A DNA stretch of 64,000 nucleotides, from the NCBI RefSeq assembly GCF_910592395.1, contig NC_088319.1:7008001-7072000 (forward strand), in the 5' to 3' direction. Positions 46,449 to 57,876 of the stretch are shown here, in pieces (position 1 is the stretch's first letter; every line of letters starts with the position of its first letter). The notes beneath the pieces are model-generated. The model was given only the letters and a program-made list of their open reading frames with translations, did not search any database and had not been told where the DNA came from. Origin of the DNA: Lineus longissimus (Eukaryota > Nemertea > Pilidiophora > Heteronemertea > Lineidae). The position numbers and the translations under genes were made by a program.

Positions 46449-47514
46449 GATGAAAGTCGGTCAGCGATGGCGCTCGTCGCGTCCAATCACGCTCATTTTG
46501 GATATACAGAGTCGAGATGACCTATGGTCAAACTAAGACCGCAATTTCGAGATTCTGCGATGATTACTTGTCATTAAGACTAGCAATATTACACTACTGG
46601 CGACGAAAGTCGGTCGGCGATCGCGCTCGTCGCGTCCAATCACGCTCATTTTGGTTATAGATAGTCGAGATGCTCGATTGGACAAACTGAGACCGCAATT
46701 TTGAGATTCTGCGATGATTAGTTGTCATTAGACTAGCAATATTACACTAGTGGCGACGAAAGTCGGTCGGCGATCGCGCTCGTTGCGTCCAATCACACTC
46801 ATTTTGGTTATACAGAGTCGAGATGACGGATTTGACAAACTGGGACCGCAATTTCGAGATTCTGCGATGATTACTTGTCATTGGACTAGCAATATTACAC
46901 TACTGGCGATGAAAGTCGGTCGGCGATGGCGCTCGTCACGTCCAATCACGCTCACATTGGTTATGCAAAGTCAAGATGACCTATGGTCAAACTGAGACTG
47001 CAATTTCGAGATTCTGCAATGATTAGTTGTCATTAGACTGCGATATTACACTACTGGCGATGAAAGTCGGTCGGCGATGGCGCTCGTCGCGACCGATCAC
47101 ACTCACTTTGGTTATGCAGAGTCGAAATGACCTATGGTCAAACTGAGACCGCAATTTTGAGATTCTGCGATGATTAGTTGTCATTAGACTAGCAATATTA
47201 CACTACTGGCGATGAAAGTCGGTCGGCGATGGCGTTCGTCGCGTCCAATTACGCTCACATTGGTTATGCAGAGTCGTGATGACCTATGATCAAACTGAGA
47301 CCACAATTTCGAGATTCTGCGATGATTACTTGTCATTAGACTAGCAATATTACACTACTGGCGATGAAAGTCGGTCGGCGATGGCGCTCGTCGTGTCCAA
47401 TCACACTCACATTGGTTATGCAGAGTCGAGATGACCTATGATGAAACTGAGACCACAATTTCTAGATGCTGCGATGATTAGTTGTCATTAGACTAGCAAT
47501 ATTACGCTACTGGC
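46449..47514 (+). repeat. 7-mer HOR, copy 2 (1066 bp)
   Basis: Same seven monomers. One base is lost (CATTAGACTGCG for CATTAGACTAGCG near 47037). The last monomer differs: it has CTATGATGAAACTG and TTTCTAGATGCTG where copy 1 has CTCGGGTCAAACCG, so the right boundary is recombinant. Confidence 0.92.
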
Positions 47515-50500
47515 GATGAAAGTCGGTCGGCGATCGCGCTCGTCGCGTCCAATCACACTCATTTTGGTTATACAGAGTCGAAATGACCGATTTGACAATC
47601 TGAGACCTCAATTTCGAAATTCTGCGATGATTACTTGTCATTCGACTAGCAATATTACACTACTGGCCACAAAAGTCGGTCGGCGATCGCGCTCATCGCG
47701 TCCAATCACGCTCATTTTGGTTTTACAGTCGAGATGCGCGGTTTGACAATCTGAGACCGCAATTTCGAGATTTTGCGATGATTACTTGTCATTAGACTAG
47801 CAATATTACACTACTGGCGACAAAAGTCGGTCGGCGATCGCGCTCATCGCGTCCAATCATGCTCATTTTGGTTATACAGTCGAGATGCGCGGTTTGACAA
47901 TCTGAGACCGCAATTTCGAGATTTTGCGATGATTACTTGTCATTACACCAGCAATATTACACTACTGGCGATGAAAGTCGGTCGGCGATGGCGCTCGTTG
48001 CGTCCAATCACGCTCATTTTCGTTATGCATGGTCGAGATGACCGATATGACAATCTGAGACCGCAATTTCGAGATTCTGCGATGATTACTTGTCATTTGA
48101 CTAGCAATATTACACTACAGGCGATGAAAGTCGGTCGGCGATGGCGCTCGTCGCGTCCAATCACGCTCATTTTGGTTATACATGGTCGAGATGCTCGATT
48201 TGACAATCTGAGACCGCAATTTCGAGATTTTGCGATGATTACTTGTCATTAGACTAGCAATATTACACTACTGGCGACGAAAGTCGGTCGGCGATCGCGC
48301 TCGTCGCGTCCAATCATGCTCATTTTGGTTCTTTGGTTATGCAGAGTCGAGATGACCGATTTGACAATCTGAGACCGCAATTTCGAGATTCTGCGATGAT
48401 TACTTGTCATTAGACTAGCAATATTACACTACTGGCGATGAAAGTCGGTCAGCGATGGCGCTCGTCGCGTCCAATCACGCTCATTTTGGCTATACAGAGT
48501 CGAGATGACCTATGGTCAAACTAAGACCGCAATTTCGAGATTCTGCGATGATTACTTGTCATTAAGACTAGCAATATTACACTACTGGCGACGAAAGTCG
48601 GTCGGCGATCGCGCTCGTCGCGTCCAATCACGCTCATTTTGGTTATACAGTCGAGATGCGCGGTTTGACAATCTGAGACCGCAATTTCGAGATTTTGCGA
48701 TGATTACTTGTCATTAGACTAGCAATATTACACTACTGGCGATGAAAGTCGGTCGGCGATGGCGCTCGTCGCGTCCAATCACGCTCACATTGGTTATGCA
48801 GAGTCGAAATGACTGATGGTCAAACTGAGACCGCAATTTCGAGATTTTGCGATGATTACTTGTCATTAGACTAGCAATATTACACTACTGGCGATGAAAG
48901 TCGGTCGGCGATCACGCTCGTCGCGTCCAATCATGCTCATTTTGGTTCTTTGGTTATGCAGAGTCGAGATGACCGATTTGACAATCTGAGACCGCAATTT
49001 CGAGATTCTGCGATGATTACTTGTCATTAGACTAGCAATATTACACTACGGGCGATTAAAGTCGGTCGGCGATGGCGCTCATCGCGACCGATCACGCTCA
49101 CTTTGGTGATGCAGAGTTGAAATGACCTATGGTCAAACTGAGACCGCAATTTTGAGATTCTGCGATGATTAGTTGTCATTAGACTAGCAATATTACACTA
49201 CTGGCGATGAAAGTCGATCGGTGATGGCACTCGTCGCGTCCAATCACGCTCACATTGGTTATGCAGAGTCGAGATGACCTATGGGCAAACTGAGACCGCA
49301 ATTTCGAGATTCTGCGATGATTAGTTGTCATTAGACTAGCAATATTACACTACTGGCGATGAAAGTCGGTCGGCGATGGCGCTCGTCGCGTCCAATCACG
49401 CTCACATTGGTTATGCAGAGTCTTGATGACCTATGATCAAACTGACACCACAATTTCGAGATTCTGCGATGATTACTTGTCATTAGACTAGCAATATTAC
49501 ACTACTGGCGATGAAAGTCGGTCGGCGATGGCGCTCGTCACGTCCAATCACGCTCACATTGGTTGTGCAGAGTCGAGTGACCTATGATGAAACTGAGACC
49601 ACAATTTCGCGATTCTGCGATGATTAGTTGTCATTAGACTAGCAATATTACAATAGTGGCGACGAAAGTCGGTCGGCGATCGCGCTCGTCGCGTCCAATC
49701 ACACTCATTTTGGTTATACAGAGTCGAGATGACCGATTTGACAAATTGAGACCGCGATTTTGAGATTCTGCGATGATTAGTTGTCATTAGACTAGCAATA
49801 TTACACTACTGGCGATGAAAGTCGGTCGGCGATGGCGCTCGTCACGTCCAATCATACTCACATTGGTTATGCAGAGTCGAGATGACCTATGGTCAAACTG
49901 AGACCGCAATTTCGAGATTCTGCGATGATTAGTTGTCATTCGATAGCGATATTACACTACTGGCGATGAAAGTCAGTCAGCGATGTCGCTCATCACGACT
50001 GATCACGCTCATTTTGGTTATACAGAGTCGAGATGACCGATTGGACAAATTGAGACCACAATTTCGATATTCTGCGATGATAAGTTGTCACTCGATAGCA
50101 ATATTTCACTACTGGCGATGAAAGTCAGTCGGCGATGCCGCTCATCGCGACCAATCACGCTCACTTTTGTTATGCAGAGTCGAGATGACCTATGGTCAAA
50201 CTGAGACCGCAATTTCGAGATTCTGCGATGATTACTTGTCATTAGACTAGCAATATTACACTACTGGCGACGAAAGTCGGTCGGCGATCACACTCGTCGC
50301 GTCCAATCACGCTCATTTTGGTTATACAGTCGAGATGCACGGTTTGACAATCTGAGACCGCAATTTCGAGATTTTGCGATGATTAGTTGTCATTAGACTA
50401 GCAATATTACACTACTGGCGATGAAAGTCGGTCGGCGATCGCGCTCGTCGCGTCCAATCACGCCCACATTGGTTATGCAGAGTCGAGATGACCTATGGTC

Positions 50501-51330
50501 AAACTGAGACGGCAATTTTGAGATTCTGCGATGATTAGTTGTCATTAGACTAGCAATATTACACTACTGGCGACGAAAGTCGGTCGGCGATCGTGCTCGT
50601 CGTGTCCAATCACGCTCATTTTGGTTATACAGAGTCGAGATGACCGATTCGACAATCTGAGACCGCAATTTCGAGATTCTCCGATGATTACTTGTCATTA
50701 GACTAGCAATATTACACTACAGGCGATGAAAGTCGGTCGGCGATGGCGCTCATCGCGACCGATCACGCTCACTTTGGTTATGCAGAGTTGAAATGACCTA
50801 TTGTCAAACTGAGACCACAATTTCGAGATTCTGCGATGATTAGTTGCCATTAGACTAGCAATATTACACTACTGGCAATGAAAGTCGGTCGGCGATGGCG
50901 CTCGTCATGTCCAATCACACTCACATTGGTTATGCAGAGTCGAGATGACCTATGGTCAAACCGAAACCACAATTTTGAGATTCTGCGATGATTAGTTGTC
51001 ATTAGACTAGCAATTTTACACTACTGGCGATGAAAGTCGGTCGGCGATGGCGCTCGTCGCGTCCAATCACGCTCATTTTGGTTATACAGAGTCGAGATGA
51101 CCTATGGTCAAACTGAGACCGCAATTTCGAGATTTTGCGATGATTACTTGTCATTAGACTAGCAATATCACACTACTGGCGACGAAAGTCGGTCGGCGAT
51201 CGCACACGTGTCCAATCACGCTCATTTTGGTTATACATAGTCGAGATGCACGATTTGACAATCTGAGACCGCAATTTCGAGATTTTGCGATGATTACTTG
51301 TCATTAGACTAGCAATATTACACTACTGGC
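47515..51330 (+). repeat. Mixed block re-using left-flank monomer types
   Basis: About 25 monomers that return to types last seen before 24 kb: GCGCGGTTT monomers near 47.73, 47.89 and 48.66 kb, 161-bp monomers near 48.33 and 48.95 kb, and a partial P pair near 49.93-50.12 kb. A copy of the first 7-mer monomers (GTCAGCGATGG, AACTAAGACC, CATTAAGAC) sits at about 48.43-48.58 kb. A shortened CGCACACGTGTCC form occurs near 51.2 kb. Confidence 0.83.
48890..49500 (+). repeat. Four-monomer cassette shared with 13.4, 15.3 and 18.7 kb
   Basis: Order: 161-bp monomer, CTCATCGCGACC monomer with GGTGATGCAGAGTTG, GATCGGTGATGGCAC monomer with TATGGGCAAACTG (49283), and a GTCTTGATGACC/ACTGACACC monomer. TATGGGCAAACTG also occurs at 13821, 15657 and 18985, within the same order, though at 18.7 kb the 161-bp monomer is missing. 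This copy is about 30-35 kb from the others. Confidence 0.86.
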
Positions 51331-52243
51331 GACGAAAGTCGGTCGGCGATCGCGCTCATTGCGTCCAATCACGCTCATTTTGGTTATACAGAGTCGAGAT
51401 GGCCGATTTGACAATCTGAGACCGCATTTTCGAGATTCTGTGATGATTACTTGTCATTAGACTTGCAATATTACACTACAGGCGATGAAAGTCGGTCGGC
51501 GATGGCGCTCATCGCGACCGATCACGCTCACTTTGGTTATGCAGAGTTGAAATGACCTATGGTCAAACTGAGACCGCAATTTTGAGATTCTGCGATGATT
51601 AGTTGTCATTAGACTAGCAATATTACACTACTGGCGATGAAAGTCGGTCGGCGATGGCGCTCGTCGCGACCGATCACGCTCACTTTGGTTATGCAGAGTC
51701 AAAATGACCTATGGTCAAACTTAGACCGCAATTTTGAGATTCTACGATGATGAGTTGTCATTAGACTAGCAATATTACACTACTGGCGATGAAAGTCGGT
51801 CGGCGATGGCGCTCATCGCGACCGATCACGCTCACTTTGGTTATGCAGAGTTGAAATGACCTATGGTCAAACTGAGACCGCAATTTTGAGATTCTGCGAT
51901 GATTAGTTGTCATTAGACTAGCAATATTACACTACTGGCGATGAAAGTCAGTCGGCGATGGCGCTCGTCGCGACCGATCACGCTCACTTTGGTTATGCAG
52001 AGTCAAAATGACCTATGGTCAAACTGAGACCGCAATTTTGAGATTCTACGATGATTAGTTGTCATTAGACTAGCAATATTACACTACTGGCGATGAAAGT
52101 CAGTCGGCGATGGTGCTCGTCGCGTCCAATCACGCACACATTGGTTATGCAGAGTCGTGGAGACCTATGATCAAACTGAGACCACAATTTCGAGATTCTG
52201 CGATGATTACTTGTCATTAGACTAGCAATATTACACTACTGGC
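51331..52243 (+). repeat. 6-mer HOR (913 bp), copy 1
   Basis: GACGAAAG with CTCATTGCGTCC and GATGGCCGATTTG, then alternating CTCATCGCGACC/GAGTTGAAATG and CGTCGCGACC/GTCAAAATG monomers, then GATGGTGCTCG with CACGCACACATTGG and GTCGTGGAGACC. The AACTTAGACC variant near 51718 recurs 913 bp later. GTCAAAATG monomers are confined to about 51.7-55.5 kb. Confidence 0.91.
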
Positions 52244-53156
52244 GACGAAAGTCGGTCGGCGATCGCGCTCATTGCGTCCAATCACGCTCATTTTGGTTTT
52301 ACAGAGTCGAGATGGCCGATTTGACAATCTGAGACCGCATTTTCGAGATTCTGTGATGATTACTTGTCATTAGACTAGCAATATTACACTACAGGCGATG
52401 AAAGTCGGTCGGCGATGGCGCTCATCGCGACCGATCACGCTCACTTTGGTTATGCAGAGTTGAAATGACCTATGGTCAAACTGAGACCGCAATTTTGAGA
52501 TTCTGCGATGATTAGTTGTCATTAGACTAGCAATATTACACTACTGGCGATGAAAGTCGGTCGGCGATGGCGCTCGTCGCGACCGATCACGCTCACTTTG
52601 GTTATGCAGAGTCAAAATGACCTATGGTCAAACTTAGACCGCAATTTTGAGATTCTACGATGATTAGTTGTCATTAGACTAGCAATATTACACTACTGGC
52701 GATGAAAGTCGGTCGGCGATGGCGCTCATCGCGACCGATCACGCTCACTTTGGTTATGCAGAGTTGAAATGACCTATGGTCAAACTGAGACCGCAATTTT
52801 GAGATTCTGCGATGATTAGTTGTCATTAGACTAGCAATATTACACTACTGGCGATGAAAGTCGGTCGGCGATGGCGCTCGTCGCGACCGATCACGCTCAC
52901 TTTGGTTATGCAGAGTCAAAATGACCTATGGTCAAACTGAGACCGCAATTTTGAGATTCTACGATGATTAGTTGTCATTAGACTAGCAATATTACACTAC
53001 TGGCGATGAAAGTCAGTCGGTGATGGTGCTCGTCGCGTCCAATCACGCACACATTGGTTATGCAGAGTCGTGGAGACCTATGATCAAACTGAGACCACAA
53101 TTTCGAGATTCTGCGATGATTACTTGTCATTAGACTAGCAATATTACACTACTGGC
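52244..53156 (+). repeat. 6-mer HOR (913 bp), copy 2
   Basis: Same order and length as copy 1. Differences seen include GGTTTTACAG for GGTTATACAG near 52295 and GTCAGTCGGTGATGG for GTCAGTCGGCGATGG in the last monomer. Confidence 0.91.
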
Positions 53157-54526
53157 GATGAAAGTCTGTCGGCGATGGCGCTCGTCGCGTCCAATCACGC
53201 TCACATTGGTTATGTAGAGTCGAGATGACCTATGATCAAAGTGAGACCACAATTTCGAGATTCTGCGATGATTAGTTGTCATTAGACTAGCAATATTACA
53301 CTACTGGCGATGAAAGACGGTCGGCGATGGCGCTCGTCGTGTCCCATCACACTTACATTGGTTATGCAGAGTCGAGATGACCTATGGTCAAACCGAGACC
53401 ACAATTTTGAGATTCTGCGATGATTAGTTGTCATTAGACTAGCAATATTACACTACTGCCGATGAAAGTCAGTCGGCGATCGCACTCGTTGCGTCCAATC
53501 ACGCTCATTTTGTTTATACAGAGTCGAGATGACCTATGGTCAAACCGAGACCGCAATTTGGACATTCTGCGATGATTACTTGTCATTAGACTAGCAATAT
53601 TACACTACTGGCGACGAAAGTCGGTCGGCGATCGCACTCGTCGCGTCCAATCACGCTCATTTTGGTTATACATAGTCGAGATGCGCGATTTGACAATCTG
53701 AGACCGCAATTTCGAGATTTTGCGATGATTACTTGTCATTAGACTAGCAATATTACACTACTGGCGACGAAAGTCGGTCGGCGATCGCGCTCATTGCGTC
53801 CAATCACGCTCATTTTGGTTATACAGAGTCGAGATGGCCGATTTGACAATCTGAGACCGCATTTTCGAGATTCTGCGATGATTACTTGTCATTAGACTAG
53901 CAATATTACACTACAGGCGATGAAAGTCGGTCGGCGATGGCGCTCATCGCGACCGATCACGCTCACTTTGGTTATGCAGAGTTGAAATGACCTATGGTCA
54001 AACTGAGACCGCAATTTTGAGATTCTGCGATGATTAGTTGTCATTAGACTAGCAATATTACACTACTGGCAATGAAAGTCGGTCGGCGATGGCGCTCGTC
54101 GCGACCGATCACGCTCACTTTGGTTATGCAGAGTCAAAATGACCTATGGTCAAACTGAGACCGCAATTTTGAGATTCTACGATGATTAGTTGTCATTAGA
54201 CTAGCAATATTACACTACTGGCGATGAAAGTCGGTCGGCGATGGCGCTCATCGCGACCGATCACGCTCACTTTGGTTATGCAGAGTCAAAATGACCTATG
54301 GTCAAACTGAGACCGCAATTTTGAGATTCTACGATGATTAGTTGTCATTAGACTAGCAATACTACACTACTGGCAATAAAAGTCGGTCGGCGATGGCGCT
54401 CGTGGCGTCCAATCATGCTCACATTGGTTATGCAGAGTCGTGATGACCTATGATCAAACTGAGACCACAATTTCGAGATTCTGCGATGATTACTTGTCAT
54501 TAGACTAGCAATATTACACTACTGGC
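53157..54526 (+). repeat. 8/9-mer HOR, copy 1 (1370 bp)
   Basis: Starts GTCTGTCGG with GGTTATGTAGAG (53211), then GAAAGACGG with GTCCCATCACAC (53341), then ATTTTGTTTATAC. It ends with an AATAAAAG/CTCGTGGCGTCC monomer. The middle contains the CTCATTGCG/GATGGCCG monomers of the 6-mer, so the two HORs have exchanged internal modules. Confidence 0.88.
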
Positions 54527-55742
54527 GATGAAAGTCTGTCGGCGATGGCGCTCGTCGCGTCCAATCACGCTTACATTGGTTATGTAGAGTCGAGATGACC
54601 TATGATCAAACTGAGACCACAATTTCGAGATTCTGCGATGATTAGCTGTCATTAGACTAGCAATATTACACTACTGGCGATGAAAGACGGTCGGCGATGG
54701 CGCTCGTCGTGTCCCATCACACTTACATTGGTTATGCAGAGTCGAGATGACCTATGGTCAAACCGAGACCACAATTTTGAGATTCTGCGATGATTAGTTG
54801 TCATTAGACTAGCAATATTACACTACTGCCGATGAAAGTCGGTCGGCGATCGCACTCGTTGCGTCCAATCACGCTCATTTTGTTTATACAGAGTCGAGAT
54901 GACCTATGGTCAAACTGAGACCGCATTTTCGAGATTCTGCGATGATTACTTGTCATTAGACTAGCAATATTACACTACTGGCGATGAAAGTCGGTCGGCG
55001 ATGGCGCTCGTCGCGACCGATCACGCTCACTTTGGTTATGCAGAGTCAAAATGACCTATGGTCAAACTTAGACCGCAATTTTGAGATTCTACGATGATTA
55101 GTTGTCATTAGACTAGCAATATTACACTACTGGCGATGAAAGTCGGTCGGCGATGGCGCTCATCGCGACCGATCACGCTCACTTTGGTTATGCAGAGTTG
55201 AAATGACCTATGGTCAAACTGAGACCGCAATTTTCAGATTCTGCGATGATTAGTTGTCATTAGACTAGCAATATTACACTACTGGCGATGAAAGTCGGTC
55301 GGCGATGGCGCTCGTCGCGACCGATCACGCTCACTTTGGTTATGCAGAGTCAAAATGACCTATGGTCAAACTGAGACCGCAATTTTGAGATTCTACGATG
55401 ATTAGTTGTCATTAGACTAGCAATATTACACTACTGGCGATGAAAGTCAGTCGGCGATGGTGCTCGTCGCGACCGATCACGCTCACTTTGGTTATGCAGA
55501 GTCAAAATGACCTATGGTCAAACTGAGACCGCAATTTTGAGATTCTACGATGATTAGTTGTCATTAGACTAGCAATACTACACTACTGGCAATAAAAGTC
55601 GGTCGGCGATGGCGCTCGTGGCGTCCAATCATGCTCACATTGGTTATGCAGAGTCGTGATGACCTATGATCAAACTGAGACCACAATTTCGAGATTCTGC
55701 GATGATTACTTGTCATTAGACTAGCAATATTACACTACTGGC
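54527..55742 (+). repeat. 8/9-mer HOR, copy 2 (1216 bp)
   Basis: Same leading three monomers and same AATAAAAG last monomer as copy 1. The interior differs: GTCAAAATG/AACTTAGACC, CTCATCGCG and GATGGTGCTCG monomers. One monomer shorter than copy 1, in line with internal replacement by unequal exchange. Confidence 0.87.
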
Positions 55743-56198
55743 GATGAAAGTCTTTCGGCGATGGCGCTCGTCGCGTCCAATCACGCTCACATTGGTTATG
55801 TAGAGTCGAGATGACCTATGATCAAACTGAGACCACAATTTCGAGATTCTGCGATGATTAGTTGTCATTAGACTAGCAATATTACACTACTGGCGATGAA
55901 AGACGGTCGGCGATGGCGCTCGTCGTGTCCCATCACACTTACATTGGTTATGCAGAGTCGAGATGACCTATGGTCAAACCGAGACCACAATTTTGAGATT
56001 CTGCGATGATTAGTTGTCATTAGACTAGCAATATTACACTACTGCCGATGAAAGTCGGTCGGCGATCGCACTCGTTGCGTCCAATCACGCTCATTTTGTT
56101 TATACAGAGTCAAGATGACCTATGGTCAAACTGAGACCGCATTTTCGAGATTCTGCGATGATTACTTGTCATTAGACTAGCAATATTACACTACTGGC
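55743..56198 (+). repeat. 8/9-mer HOR, partial copy 3
   Basis: Only the first three monomers: GTCTTTCGG/GGTTATGTAGAG (55797), GAAAGACGG/GTCCCATCACAC (55927) and ATTTTGTTTATAC. It then switches to the 7-mer that starts at 56199. Confidence 0.88.
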
Positions 56199-57265
56199 GA
56201 CGAAAGTCGGTCGGCGATGGCGCTCGTCGCATCCAATCACACTTATTTTGATTATAGAGAGTCGAGATGACCGATATGACAATCTGAGACCGCAATTTCG
56301 AGATTCTGCGATGATTACTTATCATTTGACTAGCAATATTACACTACAGGCGATGAAAGTCGGTCGGCGATGGCGCTCGTCGTGTCCAATCACGCTCATT
56401 TTGGTTATACATAGTCGAGATGCTCGATTTGACAATCTGAGAACGCAATTTCGAGATTTTGCGATGATTACTTGTCATTAGACTAGCAATATTACACTAC
56501 TGGCGACGAAAGTTGGTCGGCGATCGCGCTCATTGCGTCCAATCACGCTCATTTTGGTTATACAGAGTCAAGATGGCCGATTTGACAATCTGAAACCGCA
56601 TTTTTGAGATTCTGCGATGATTACTTGTCATTAGACTAGCAATATTACACTACAGGCGATGAAAGTCGGTCGGCGATGGCGCTCATCGCGACCGATCACG
56701 CTCACTTTGGTTATGCAGAGTTGAAATGACCTATGGTCAAACTGAAACCGCAATTTTGAGATTCTGCGATGATTTCTTGTCATTAGACTAGCAATATTAC
56801 ACTACTGGCGATGAAAGTCGGTCGGCGATGGCGCTCGTCGCGACCGATCACGCTCACTTTGGTTATGCAGAGTCGAAATGACCTATGGTCAAACTGAAAC
56901 CGCAATTTTGAGATTCTACGATGATTAGTTGTCATTAGACTAGCAATATTACACTACTGGCGATGAAAGACGGTCGGCGATGGCGCTCGTCGTGTCCCAT
57001 CACACTCACATTGGTTATGCAGAGTCGAGATGACCTATGGTCAAACCGAGACCACAATTTTGAGATTCTGCGATGATTAGTTGTCATTAGACTAGCAATA
57101 TTACACTACTGGCGATGAAAGTCGGTCGGCGATCGCACTCGTCGCGTCCAATCACGCTCATTTTGTTTATACAGAGTCGAGATGACCTATGGTCAAACTG
57201 AGACCGCAATTTCGAGATTCTGCGATGATTACTTGTCATTAGACTAGCAATATTACACTACTGGC
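56199..57265 (+). repeat. 7-mer HOR (1067 bp), copy 1
   Basis: Begins GACGAAAG with GATGGCGCTCGTCGCATCC and CACTTATTTTGATTATAGAG. It includes CTTATCATTTGACTAGC, CGTCGTGTCC, GTTGGTCGG with CTCATTGCG, AACTGAAACCGC and GAAAGACGG/GTCCCATC monomers. Several recur 1067 bp later. Confidence 0.87.
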
Positions 57266-57876
57266 GACGAAAGTCGGTCGGCGATGGCGCTCGTCGCATC
57301 CAATCACACTTATTTTGGTTATAGAGATTCGAGATGACCGATATGACAATCTGAGACCGCAATTTCGAGATTCTGCGATGATTACTTATCATTTGACTAG
57401 CAATATTACACTACAGGCGATGAAAGTCGGTCAGCGATGGCGCTCGTCGTGTCCAATCACGCTCATTTTGGTTATACAGAGTCGAGATGCTCAATTTGAC
57501 AATCTGAGACCGCAATTTCGAGATTTTGCGATGATTACTTGTCATTAGACTAGCAATATTACACTACTGGCGACGAAAGTTGGTCGGCGATCGCGCTCAT
57601 TGCGTCCAATCACGCTCATTTTGGTTATACAGAGTCGAGATGGCCGATTTGACAATCTGAAACCGCATTTTTGAGATTCTGCGATGATTACTTGTCATTA
57701 GACTAGCAATATTACACTACAGGCAATGAAAGTCGGTCGGCGATGGCGCTCATCGCGACCGATCACGCTCACTTTGGTTATGCAGAGTTGAAATGACCTA
57801 TGGTCAAACTGAGACCGCAATTTTGAGATTCTGCGATGATTTGTTGTCATTAGACTAGCAATATTACACTACTGGC
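57266..57876 (+). repeat. 7-mer HOR, partial copy 2
   Basis: Four monomers repeat copy 1 (ATAGAGATTCGAG, CTTATCATTTGAC, CGTCGTGTCC, GTTGGTCGG/CTCATTGCG). After the CTCATCGCG monomer the order departs, with GATGGCTCTCG and CACGCACAC. Confidence 0.85.

Noticed and set aside
51190-51230. CACGTG E-box near 51.2 kb as a regulatory site
   Set aside because: It arises in one monomer from a small deletion (CGCACACGTGTCC). A single 6-bp match in a satellite has no supporting context.
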